Below, piece after piece: positions 1-5,425 of a DNA stretch of 36,182 nt. A program made the translations under genes and the position numbers. Position 1 is the stretch's first letter; every line of letters begins with the position of its first letter. Source of the stretch: a virus; IMG/VR virus record IMGVR_UViG_3300020439_000031, positions 1-36,182 of that record; one strand, given 5' to 3'. The notes below the pieces were generated by a model. The model was not told where the DNA came from. It did not search any database and saw nothing but the letters and a program-made list of their open reading frames with translations.

Positions 1-169
1 TAGGTTTTAATTTAAGTTCATGCATTTTTTGCCATGCTGCGGCATGTATTCTTTTCTCATATTCTTTTGTCTTTTCAGGTGTATAAGCGTAACCTTTACG
101 AGTAAAACGAGGCCGACCTTTACCTTGAGGTTGACCTGACACTTCAAACTCTACTTTAATCAATTCCAT
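1..169 (-). CDS. rusA: RusA-family Holliday junction resolvase, 3' part outside window
   Basis: The first 56 codons of a minus-strand gene cut by the window edge. The N-terminus contains GQPQGKGRPRF and GYAYTPEKTKEYE, the typical start of RusA-type endodeoxyribonucleases, which cut Holliday junctions in phage recombination and replication intermediates. The catalytic aspartates lie further along and are not visible here. ATG is at 167-169; no good Shine-Dalgarno is seen, but a UUCG hairpin lies just upstream. It is the second gene of a short minus-strand pair with 216-587. Family assignment is strong from the motif; activity cannot be judged from the fragment. Confidence 0.85.
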   Translation of the reverse strand, partial: MELIKVEFEVSGQPQGKGRPRFTRKGYAYTPEKTKEYEKRIHAAAWQKMHELKLKP

Positions 170-188
170 AAAGACACTTTATATCAGA

Positions 189-206
189 TAGCCCCCGAAG
201 GGGCTA
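189..206 (-). other. UUCG-tetraloop hairpin between two minus-strand genes
   Basis: TAGCCCC pairs with GGGGCTA around a TTCG loop on the minus strand, closed by C-G: an unusually stable RNA hairpin. On the minus strand it is not followed by a T tract; on the plus strand it is followed by CCTTTTAATTT. It may be an mRNA-processing or stability element between 216-587 and rusA, or a terminator for plus-strand transcription entering from outside the window. Confidence 0.6.
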
Positions 207-215
207 CCTTTTAAT

Positions 216-587
216 TTATAAGCTTAACTGTTCAACTGCACCTCGCAGTTTATTTTCATAAGTTCTGCTCCATATACTTCCATTTTTTCTTAGCTTTGGT
301 ACTTTTATTTCTACTTCTGGAAGTTTTAACCCTGCTTCATATAAGTCTTCCTTATTTTCTTTATTTTCATCAGTTCCCCACACTCCTGCAGGTGACCATG
401 TAAAATTTTCATGTTTTGAAGCATCATACAGATTAATAGTTATCCAAGCATCATCTAGATTGTATAAGCCACTCCATGCAAATCTTACTTCTTGTAAAAC
501 TGCCATAATAGCGGCCTCTTTAGTTTCTCTGATGGCGTGTGAATTACCACCACCAATAAAAACCAACGCGAGATAATGTTGTTTCAT
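216..587 (-). CDS. Hypothetical phage protein, 123 aa
   Basis: Not recognised. A soluble, mixed-charge protein without membrane segment or signal peptide, with a charged C-terminal part (residues 72-115). The start ATG is preceded by AAAGGAG with good spacing, so the start is firm. It is divergent from the plus-strand gene at 790 across a 200-bp control region, and is followed by a UUCG hairpin and rusA. This position suggests an early or accessory gene, but no function can be assigned. Confidence 0.75.
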   Translation of the reverse strand: MKQHYLALVFIGGGNSHAIRETKEAAIMAVLQEVRFAWSGLYNLDDAWITINLYDASKHENFTWSPAGVWGTDENKENKEDLYEAGLKLPEVEIKVPKLRKNGSIWSRTYENKLRGAVEQLSL

Positions 588-789
588 GACAAAACTCCTT
601 TACTGCTTTTTTCAATTGTCAAATAACGTACAAGTTAAAATTTACTTGTATGTAAAGTTTACAATACTTTTTTGTAAATGTCAACATATATTTTTGTAAA
701 GTGACGTAGCGTAATTTACTAAATTAGTGGTTGATGTTTACAATTTTATATGCTATTGTTTACATATAAGCAAAAAGGAAGTGTTAAGA
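588..789. promoter_or_regulatory. Divergent control region with repeated TTTACA/TGTAAA sites
   Basis: The intergenic stretch between 216-587 (minus) and 790-984 (plus). TGTAAA occurs at 651, 673 and 695, exactly 22 bp apart, and its complement TTTACA at 658, 737 and 759, the last two again 22 bp apart. 651-663 is a perfect inverted repeat (TGTAAA-G-TTTACA), and 712-726 is another (TAATTT-ACT-AAATTA). TTGATG at 731 and TATTGT at 754 (17-bp spacer) could be the plus-strand promoter. The same TTTACA pair at the same spacing occurs upstream of the regulator gene at 34060-34239, which suggests a shared operator. The sites are seen directly; the binding protein is inferred. Confidence 0.65.
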
Positions 790-984
790 ATGAATACAGA
801 AACTTTAGATTTTAACAATGTTTATCATAAAGCTTTTATAGAAGCACTAGAAATGCTTGATATGTCTGAAGGCTTAGAACCCCGATCTGCACTCAAGCAA
901 TCTGCAAGTCACTACGGAATTGCTGAAGGCGAAGACTTAGGAAAATTCGTTAAGTGGGCAGAAAAACAGCTATACGGTGAATGA
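790..984 (+). CDS. Hypothetical phage protein, 64 aa
   Basis: A small acidic, helical protein, not recognised. The frame is open from 727, but ATG at 790 is chosen because AAGGAAG lies at good spacing before it and the upstream residues would cover the operator/promoter repeats. It is the first gene of the plus-strand accessory operon; its 3' end overlaps the next start by 8 bp, so translation is probably coupled. No motif allows a functional call. Confidence 0.75.
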   Translation: MNTETLDFNNVYHKAFIEALEMLDMSEGLEPRSALKQSASHYGIAEGEDLGKFVKWAEKQLYGE

Positions 985-1252
985 AATGAATTACTCAGTA
1001 AGCACAGAAATTGAAATAGAAGTTCGCGGTCAAGACTTTGTCATAGATATTTTTGCAGACGTAGATGGTGACCGAGTACCAGACAACATAGAATTAGCAT
1101 GGCGCAATAACAAAGGTTACATGAAAGATTTACCACGTCGCATGAAAGCATACGTCGAAAAACATTTTGACGATGAAATACACAGTGCAATTTGTTCAGC
1201 ACCCTTAGATTATGATGATACAGCCTATGATGCATATAAGGAGGATTTCTAA
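977..1252 (+). CDS. Hypothetical protein with a calcium-loop-like motif, 91 aa
   Basis: Residues 28-39 read DVDGDRVPDNIE, which resembles the calcium-binding loops of thrombospondin type 3 or dockerin repeats (acidic residues at positions 1, 3, 5, 9 and 12), although the usual glycine at position 6 is arginine. The rest is acidic and unassigned. The start overlaps the preceding gene by 8 bp and the stop overlaps the next ATG by one base, so it lies in a coupled operon. A second in-frame ATG (codon 4) is an alternative start. The calcium-binding idea rests only on the motif. Confidence 0.7.
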   Translation: MNEMNYSVSTEIEIEVRGQDFVIDIFADVDGDRVPDNIELAWRNNKGYMKDLPRRMKAYVEKHFDDEIHSAICSAPLDYDDTAYDAYKEDF

Positions 1253-1521
1253 TGGCTAAAAAAGAAAAAGCAGAACCAACATATACAAAAACATTAATTA
1301 GAACAGTGTCGCATTACAATGAACATGAAAGTGAAAGCTTGTTACATGTACAAACAAATGTTTTTCGTCACCCTGACGAAGCAAACAACTACGAGCATTT
1401 ATCTGTTGAAGACCCACATGGTGAATATCAATACGTTTTTATTCACTCCCAAGAGCAAGCAATAGAATTAATGCGAGCAATAAAGGCAGCAGGCAGAGAA
1501 ATAGGATGGTTTGATGATTGA
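1252..1521 (+). CDS. Hypothetical phage protein, 89 aa
   Basis: A small charged protein, not recognised. The start ATG is preceded by AAGGAGG at good spacing, and its first base is the last base of the preceding stop codon. The last bases overlap a small membrane-peptide gene at 1514. The N-terminus is lysine-rich and the C-terminal third (residues 66-85) is probably helical. It belongs to the plus-strand accessory operon; no function can be given. Confidence 0.75.
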   Translation: MAKKEKAEPTYTKTLIRTVSHYNEHESESLLHVQTNVFRHPDEANNYEHLSVEDPHGEYQYVFIHSQEQAIELMRAIKAAGREIGWFDD

Positions 1522-1609
1522 TTGGCAAGATAAAATAATTTTTGTTCTCATGATTGTATTTATGACTATAATTGCTCTTAACATTGATAGCTTTATGGTG
1601 ATGCAATGA
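1514..1609 (+). CDS. Single-pass membrane microprotein, 31 aa
   Basis: A 31-codon frame, MIDWQDKIIFVLMIV then further hydrophobic residues to about residue 23, ending NIDSFMVMQ. It has one predicted transmembrane helix (about residues 8-24) after a short charged N-terminus. The start overlaps the end of the preceding gene and the stop overlaps the next ATG (ATGA), so it fits between its neighbours with overlaps on both sides, which is strong evidence for a real coupled gene. The Shine-Dalgarno is weak (GGATGG). Function unknown; small phage membrane peptides can act on host membrane proteins or lysis timing, but nothing here shows which. Confidence 0.6.
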   Translation: MIDWQDKIIFVLMIVFMTIIALNIDSFMVMQ

Positions 1610-1980
1610 TACATAATAATCCATATGAAAACCCATATGACGAAAACGAATTTTTAAACCCTGACTGTGATTGTTATGGATGTGCAACTATGCGTCACGC
1701 TTGTCAGTATGAAAAAAAAGAAAGAAGAACAATGGAAAAAAGAACCAAACCACCTATGAACGCTATAGACCTAGAAAATTTTGTTTTGCAACATATAGCC
1801 GCTTGGGTAGAGGAAGCCGTTGAACGTACAGACGGTGAAACGAAAAACTTTTATGAATATCCAGAACTTTTTAGAGATAAAATGGACAGATTTACTAACT
1901 CGACACGTAATAAATGGTTTGCTTATGAAAAGCGTTATAAATTAAGAGAGGCAGAAAATGGAAATAAAACCAGAGGATAG
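1606..1980 (+). CDS. Hypothetical protein with N-terminal Cys cluster, 124 aa
   Basis: Residues 21-33 contain C21, C23, C26, H31 and C33, a spacing compatible with a small metal-binding knuckle. The remainder is charged and helical (EKRTKPPMNAIDLENFV onward). The start overlaps the preceding stop (ATGA). An internal ATG at codon 43 could be an alternative start giving a protein without the Cys cluster. The 3' end overlaps the next small gene by 23 bp. Family not recognised. Confidence 0.7.
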   Translation: MIHNNPYENPYDENEFLNPDCDCYGCATMRHACQYEKKERRTMEKRTKPPMNAIDLENFVLQHIAAWVEEAVERTDGETKNFYEYPELFRDKMDRFTNSTRNKWFAYEKRYKLREAENGNKTRG

Positions 1981-2137
1981 GGACACTCGAGACAGTATAA
2001 AAAGAGAAATAGATAGGCTAGAACCACTAGCCTTACTACCCAACGCACCGCCATCGGTTAAACAAGATTATCGAGATGCACAAAAAGCTATGGAAACATT
2101 AATTAACAAACTCAGGGAGGAAGGAGTTAAAATATGA
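1958..2137 (+). CDS. Small hypothetical protein, 59 aa
   Basis: A 59-residue frame beginning MEIKPEDRDTRDSIKREIDR and ending LINKLREEGVKI. It is charged and helical with a central proline-rich turn (LLPNAPPSV). ATG is preceded by GAGAGG; the stop overlaps the next ATG in an ATGA junction, and an AGGAAGGAG ribosome site for the next gene lies inside its last codons. These overlaps support a real gene. No function recognised. Confidence 0.65.
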   Translation: MEIKPEDRDTRDSIKREIDRLEPLALLPNAPPSVKQDYRDAQKAMETLINKLREEGVKI

Positions 2138-2406
2138 AACCTTATGAGCAACTAAGAAGAAAACAAGCTTTAGAGATTAAAGAGTTATTCGAAATGTTTA
2201 GCCATTTGACTATTACAGAAGCGTCAAGAGCTATGGGAATAGATGATAAGTCATTGAGAACATATGCATTTAGATTTGGCGTTGCCTTTGCAAAAATGCA
2301 TGGCGGTCACACAGCTGTTGAAACTGACCAACAAAAAATAAATAAGCAGCTGATAAGTTTACCAAAAGTTCCTTGGGATATTGGTGAGGAGACTAAACGT
2401 CACTAG
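2134..2406 (+). CDS. Putative helix-turn-helix protein, 90 aa
   Basis: Residues about 25-52 (LTITEASRAMGIDDKSLRTY) look like a helix-turn-helix: a helix, a tight turn at MGID and a recognition-like helix. This suggests DNA binding, perhaps regulation within the accessory region. The start has a strong purine-rich ribosome site (GGAGGAAGGAG) and overlaps the preceding stop. The HTH is visible only as a pattern, so the call is moderate; the C-terminal 35 residues are unassigned. Confidence 0.65.
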   Translation: MKPYEQLRRKQALEIKELFEMFSHLTITEASRAMGIDDKSLRTYAFRFGVAFAKMHGGHTAVETDQQKINKQLISLPKVPWDIGEETKRH

Positions 2407-2474
2407 TGGACATCAACAAGATAACCAGAAACAGCCTCCCCAAAATTCTTATAAACAAACGAGCAGGTTATACA

Positions 2475-2681
2475 ATGGAATATTTTACGCTTTTAACGGT
2501 TTACTATAACTTTCTTGATTATCCTATGGAGTTTAGTGTTTGGTTTTACAATAAAAATGATTGTTGGGATGCAGTAATCAATAAAGTTTCTATTTATAAA
2601 ATTATTGAGGCAACAGAAGCTATTTGCCAAGAAACTGATATGATATCAAAAGCTATCGCACCTAAATTAAGACCTTGGTAG
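2475..2681 (+). CDS. Hypothetical phage protein, 68 aa
   Basis: A small aromatic-rich protein starting MEYFTLLTVYYNF and ending SKAIAPKLRPW. ATG at 2475 has an AGG seven bases upstream. The frame is also open from a GTG at 2406 that overlaps the preceding stop by one base, giving a 91-residue alternative with a weaker ribosome site. It is the last gene of the plus-strand operon, and a strong promoter starts immediately after its stop. The compact N-terminus and conserved-looking tail suggest a real folded protein, but the family is not assigned. Confidence 0.65.
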   Translation: MEYFTLLTVYYNFLDYPMEFSVWFYNKNDCWDAVINKVSIYKIIEATEAICQETDMISKAIAPKLRPW

Positions 2682-2709
2682 TTGACAAAAAAAACAAATA
2701 TTGTAATAT
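2682..2709 (+). promoter_or_regulatory. Strong sigma70-type promoter
   Basis: TTGACA (2682-2687) and TAATAT (2704-2709) are separated by 16 bp. The -35 box is perfect and the -10 box matches 5 of 6. Transcription should start near 2716. There is no credible coding frame before the terminator at 2758-2798. Confidence 0.7.
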
Positions 2710-2715
2710 GAAAAT

Positions 2716-2796
2716 ATCCTATTTGATTTAAGTTGAATCATAAGATGAATTTGTAGTAGGGGCGTGTAGAGTATGAGCTATACGCCTCTTTTACTT
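2716..2796 (+). ncRNA. Putative phage small RNA, about 80 nt
   Basis: A transcript is predicted from the promoter at 2682-2709 to the intrinsic terminator ending near 2796. It would hold a 5-bp hairpin (TGATT 2724-2728 with AATCA 2736-2740), a short linker, and the 12-bp terminator stem. The only ATG near the start overlaps the -10 box and encodes seven codons. It lies between the plus-strand accessory operon and the convergent lysis gene. The promoter and terminator are seen directly; that this is a functional RNA is inference. It could instead be a boundary element. Confidence 0.55.
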
Positions 2797-2798
2797 TT
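2758..2798 (+). terminator. Intrinsic terminator, plus strand
   Basis: A 12-bp stem (2758-2769 with 2778-2789, two G-U pairs), an 8-nt loop AGTATGAG and a trailing TTTTACTTTTAT. The T tract is on the plus-strand side only, so it ends plus-strand transcription just before the convergent late operon. Confidence 0.8.
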
Positions 2799-3225
2799 AT
2801 AACCAAGCTTTAACAGAAAAACACGGACAAGCTTTTGAAGCGTACTCGTTGTGACCAGACACTTTTGTAATAGAAGGAAACTGTTTTTTATAATCTTCTA
2901 TTAACTGCCGCAATGATGCTTCCTGTTCTGGGGTAAAGTTATCCGAAAAATTTCCGTCAGCAATGCCGCCTCTACCTCCTACTAGGCTCACCCCTATCGT
3001 AGTCTTGTTTCGGCCTCCTACGTGCGCTCCTGTGCGCTCTACAGGGCGTCCGTAGCCTACTGCACCATCTCTATGTATAACGGCATGATATCCTATGTCA
3101 GACCACTTGCGCTCTTCAACGTGCCACCGCCTGATTTCTGCAACAACATCATCAACAGGTTTATCTGCCATCCAACTTGGATTTGTAGCAGTAGCGTGGA
3201 TAATTATTTCGTCTATTTCTCGCAT
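2797..3225 (-). CDS. Endolysin: T7 lysozyme-type N-acetylmuramoyl-L-alanine amidase
   Basis: A zinc amidase of the Amidase_2/T7 lysozyme family that cuts the bond between muramic acid and the peptide stem of peptidoglycan at the end of infection. The zinc ligands are probably H10, H125 and C133, with Y46 (in IGYHAVI) and K131 matching catalytic residues of T7 lysozyme; the H125-K131-C133 spacing equals the T7 spacing. Length (142 aa) is near the family norm of 150. There is no signal peptide, so export needs a holin; holin-like genes lie immediately upstream in the operon. It is the last gene of the late operon and overlaps the upstream stop by one base. T7 lysozyme also inhibits T7 RNA polymerase; no such polymerase gene is in this window. 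Confidence 0.92.
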   Translation of the reverse strand: MREIDEIIIHATATNPSWMADKPVDDVVAEIRRWHVEERKWSDIGYHAVIHRDGAVGYGRPVERTGAHVGGRNKTTIGVSLVGGRGGIADGNFSDNFTPEQEASLRQLIEDYKKQFPSITKVSGHNEYASKACPCFSVKAWL

Positions 3226-3608
3226 TATTTTCTCCTAATAAACTGTTTATAGCCTTTCACACCGAAAGAGGCTGATATTGCTATACCTAAACTGTAAAAA
3301 TACCAGTCAGGCGCTTTATCCAATTGTTCAAAACCTCTAGCAACCCATCCTTCGGCTGCAGGTATCCAACATAAAATTAATGGCAAACTTAAAATTATTA
3401 CAAACCATTCGTCTTTCCAAGATGAGCCACTATTTTCAGCCATAATACGCTCCCAATCGGCAACGCTTGTTTTTTCTGACAATAATATTTTCGCTTTGGC
3501 TTCTGCCTCTGTAAGTTTTAACTTTGCCTCAGCTGCTTGCTTTGTAGTCTTTGCATCAAGCCAAGACCCTGCTAAACTTGCAATCGGTCCTAAAAACTGT
3601 CCTATCAA
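3225..3608 (-). CDS. Holin-like protein (resembles the 3TM gene-transfer-release holin family)
   Basis: A 127-residue protein with a hydrophobic N-terminal stretch (2-16), an alanine/lysine-rich helix (20-45), then two clear membrane segments at about 68-84 and 102-118, ending in a basic tail (KQFIRRK). The pattern resembles the GTA_holin_3TM family that permeabilises the inner membrane and lets endolysin reach the wall. It sits directly upstream of the amidase with a one-base overlap and overlaps 3605-3913 by 4 bp: a lysis cassette. The family name is from the overall pattern, so moderately sure. Confidence 0.75.
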   Translation of the reverse strand: MIGQFLGPIASLAGSWLDAKTTKQAAEAKLKLTEAEAKAKILLSEKTSVADWERIMAENSGSSWKDEWFVIILSLPLILCWIPAAEGWVARGFEQLDKAPDWYFYSLGIAISASFGVKGYKQFIRRK

Positions 3609-3913
3609 TTTTCTTTACCACCCATGTTTGTAAAACCATAATAACTAGCAACTATAGCAGCAATACTGACGTAATATATATTGCTCATGCTAGACAGCAT
3701 TACCGAAGCTTGCGGTAACTCCATCCATTCTGTAAAAACTACGCCAAAGGGAAAAAGCAACATGCCAAACAAACTAAACCAACACATGCGTCTTTGAGCG
3801 TCCCTCCGTGCATCTTGGTCAATCATGATGCGACGTCTATCTTCGAGCATTATTTCACGCTCTTCAGGGTCAATCTTGCCGTTATCATTTAAATCATATT
3901 GCTTTTTAGGCAT
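3605..3913 (-). CDS. EF-hand-bearing membrane protein, possible holin/antiholin
   Basis: A 102-residue protein. Residues 7-18 (DLNDNGKIDPEE) form a textbook EF-hand loop: D7, N9, N11, G12, I14, D15 and E18 sit at the canonical positions. A basic, Arg-rich helix (24-42) follows, then two membrane segments at about 45-64 and 74-96. It lies in the lysis cassette, upstream of the holin-like protein and amidase. A calcium-sensing or calcium-stabilised holin or antiholin is a reasonable inference; the EF-hand and membrane segments are seen directly, the role is not. Confidence 0.7.
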   Translation of the reverse strand: MPKKQYDLNDNGKIDPEEREIMLEDRRRIMIDQDARRDAQRRMCWFSLFGMLLFPFGVVFTEWMELPQASVMLSSMSNIYYVSIAAIVASYYGFTNMGGKEN

Positions 3914-4016
3914 TCAAAAATCCTCTCGCAACTTTTAAGTCACTAGTTTGTATTACAACCTTACCATTTTTTGCATATACCACAAACCTATTTCTTTTAA
4001 CCTCAACAAGTGTCAC
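3906..4016 (-). CDS. Microprotein, 36 aa
   Basis: A GTG-started frame reading MTLVEVKRNRFVVYAKNG then KVVIQTSDLKVARGFLNA. It fits exactly between its neighbours: the GTG overlaps the upstream stop (GTGA) and its TAA ends inside the next gene (8-bp overlap). The composition suggests two beta strands around a KNG turn and a basic character. The two-sided overlap and folded-looking sequence support a real gene; no family is recognised. Confidence 0.55.
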   Translation of the reverse strand: MTLVEVKRNRFVVYAKNGKVVIQTSDLKVARGFLNA

Positions 4017-4468
4017 CTAAACCAATCTCGAATATCAATCCATTCCATGTAGTGGAGATACGCACTGGCTCCAACAAACGTAAAAATTAATAGCACAATT
4101 ATTCCAACTATGGTAATTATTAATTCTTGACGCTCTATAGCTTCACGCCTTGCCTGTGCTTCTGCTTCTCGTTTTTCTTGCAAAACCTCTTTGCGGATGC
4201 GGAGTAATGCTTGCCATTGACTTAAACCTAAATTGTTCGTCACCCACTCGCGCAATTCCTCTTCTGCCTGTGCCGCCTCACGCTCTTTTGCCCATCTGTC
4301 GAGAGCTACACTATTGACATCAGAACTAGTAACACCCTTTTTTTGTAATTTTTTCTTAGCAGCATCAGTAGCGTCAAAAAAGTTGCCAATCTCTTTTGAT
4401 AGGCTTGCGACGGTCTTGCCTGCGGCCAAACCAGTTTTCAGTCCCGCGAGAATGGTCAATGGGTCCAT
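4013..4468 (-). CDS. Tail-anchored coiled-coil membrane protein, 151 aa
   Basis: A glycine/alanine-rich N-terminus (5-30), a long charged helical region (58-115, rich in E, R, K, A and Q) and a single strong membrane segment at about 116-138, followed by a short aromatic tail. This is a tail-anchored topology, with most of the protein on the cytoplasmic or virion side. It lies between capsid-associated genes and the lysis cassette, so it could be a spanin- or holin-associated protein, or a minor virion protein. No catalytic motif is visible. Confidence 0.65.
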   Translation of the reverse strand: MDPLTILAGLKTGLAAGKTVASLSKEIGNFFDATDAAKKKLQKKGVTSSDVNSVALDRWAKEREAAQAEEELREWVTNNLGLSQWQALLRIRKEVLQEKREAEAQARREAIERQELIITIVGIIVLLIFTFVGASAYLHYMEWIDIRDWFR

Positions 4469-4470
4469 AA

Positions 4471-4851
4471 TTACATCCCATCTTTACGAGTAAACTCTAC
4501 TGTCTTTTCAAGAATTGCTACGCGAGATTGTAACTGAATTAACTGGGTAAAGTAGTTGACCATATTATCTACTTCATCCCATAATTCTTTGTCGGCCTCT
4601 TCCATCTCATCATAAATTTCGGCAAGAATATCAATCATTTCATCAATATTTTCGCTGTTGTTCTCAACATCTCTGATTAGATTGGTGCGGTCTGTCGCGT
4701 TGTTCTCAATCGTCAATCTTTCTACTTGTGAAGTAAGCCCTTCAATAATTGATGCTTGCTGTGAAGCATACCAAATACCACCGCCCACTGTACTGACAAT
4801 TGCTACCACCGCCGAAGCAGCAACAGCAATATTTACCTTGGGCATATCCAT
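4471..4851 (-). CDS. N-terminally anchored coiled-coil protein, spanin-like
   Basis: A 126-residue protein with one N-terminal membrane segment (about 8-29) followed by a long heptad-like helix (33-118) rich in E, D, L, I and N. This is the arrangement of inner-membrane spanins (Rz-like) and some antiholins. It is located with other membrane proteins just upstream of the lysis genes. No separate lipoprotein partner (o-spanin) was seen, which leaves the role open. It starts one base after the preceding stop. Confidence 0.6.
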   Translation of the reverse strand: MDMPKVNIAVAASAVVAIVSTVGGGIWYASQQASIIEGLTSQVERLTIENNATDRTNLIRDVENNSENIDEMIDILAEIYDEMEEADKELWDEVDNMVNYFTQLIQLQSRVAILEKTVEFTRKDGM

Positions 4852-5127
4852 TTAGTAACCGTTAGCAACCAACTTACTAAACTCACCAGACATTAGTTTT
4901 TTCTTGATGTATTCGTTTAGCTCTTGGCTACCTAGTTTTGCGCCACATTCTTTCATCCACATTTCAATCACAACAAAAGGTATTGAACCTGCAAGCCTCA
5001 TATCTGACTTACGGTTATGACCATCTATATTACGCTCTTTGTTAAAATCCAAAATGCGTTGGATATCCTGACTGCGGTTAATTATAATTTTACCGTCTTC
5101 ATCAAAATATCTTGTTTGTACACTCAT
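4852..5127 (-). CDS. Conserved phage protein downstream of capsid, 91 aa
   Basis: Contains DIQRILDFNKERNIDG, RLAGSIPFVVIEMWMKECG and a basic C-terminal part. This resembles a small protein often found just after capsid genes in podoviruses, which has no firm function but is probably head- or DNA-related. It overlaps the preceding gene by 4 bp and abuts the next one. No membrane segment or enzymatic motif. Confidence 0.7.
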   Translation of the reverse strand: MSVQTRYFDEDGKIIINRSQDIQRILDFNKERNIDGHNRKSDMRLAGSIPFVVIEMWMKECGAKLGSQELNEYIKKKLMSGEFSKLVANGY

Positions 5128-5381
5128 TTTTTAGCTTTCTTTTTCTTTGGTGGTTTTCCACCCTCCCAAGCTTCATTGACGTCAGGGGTTGAAGGGTCGT
5201 CCTTTTTTAACTGTCCTTTAGAGTTTCTTGCTCTTTTAGGCTCAGAACCACCAACAGCTTCAGCAAAACCTGCTTGCAATAAAATTGTTGCCTCTTCGCT
5301 GCTTACTTCCACAGTTTCACCTTTCTGTGCAGGTTTACCATTTGCCCAAGGTTTTCTATCAGTAGTAATTTTAATTTTCAT
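5124..5381 (-). CDS. Small head-associated protein with lysine-rich tail, 85 aa
   Basis: The N-terminal 45 residues (KIKITTDRKPWANGKPAQKG onward, ending around AGFAEAV) resemble small domains found beside capsid genes in many phages; the last 40 residues are charged and disordered, ending PPKKKKAKK. Such tails could contact DNA or the capsid interior. The ribosome site AGGAG is sequestered in a small hairpin with CTCCT just upstream, which may hold its level far below that of the capsid protein. Confidence 0.65.
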   Translation of the reverse strand: MKIKITTDRKPWANGKPAQKGETVEVSSEEATILLQAGFAEAVGGSEPKRARNSKGQLKKDDPSTPDVNEAWEGGKPPKKKKAKK

Positions 5382-5387
5382 TTTAGT

Positions 5388-5419
5388 CTCCTGTTAGGAG
5401 TGGGGCATTGCTGCCCCAC
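5388..5419 (-). promoter_or_regulatory. GNRA hairpin plus Shine-Dalgarno-masking hairpin after the capsid gene
   Basis: Seven bases after the capsid stop, GTGGGGCA-GCAA-TGCCCCAC forms a perfect 8-bp stem with a GNRA loop (5400-5419). Immediately next, CTCCT-AAC-AGGAG (5388-5400) pairs the ribosome site of the 85-residue gene with its complement. There is no T tract on the minus strand, so this is probably an mRNA stability/translation control element rather than an intrinsic terminator. Confidence 0.65.
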
Positions 5420-5425
5420 CTATTT

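Noticed and set aside
1606-1980. Splitting the 124-aa gene into two genes at the internal ATG (codon 43)
   Set aside because: The reading frame is continuous, the first ATG overlaps the preceding stop like other junctions here, and there is only a weak internal ribosome site.
3022-3252. Plus-strand frame across the amidase gene
   Set aside because: Shadow of the amidase, whose catalytic residues are all present in the minus frame.
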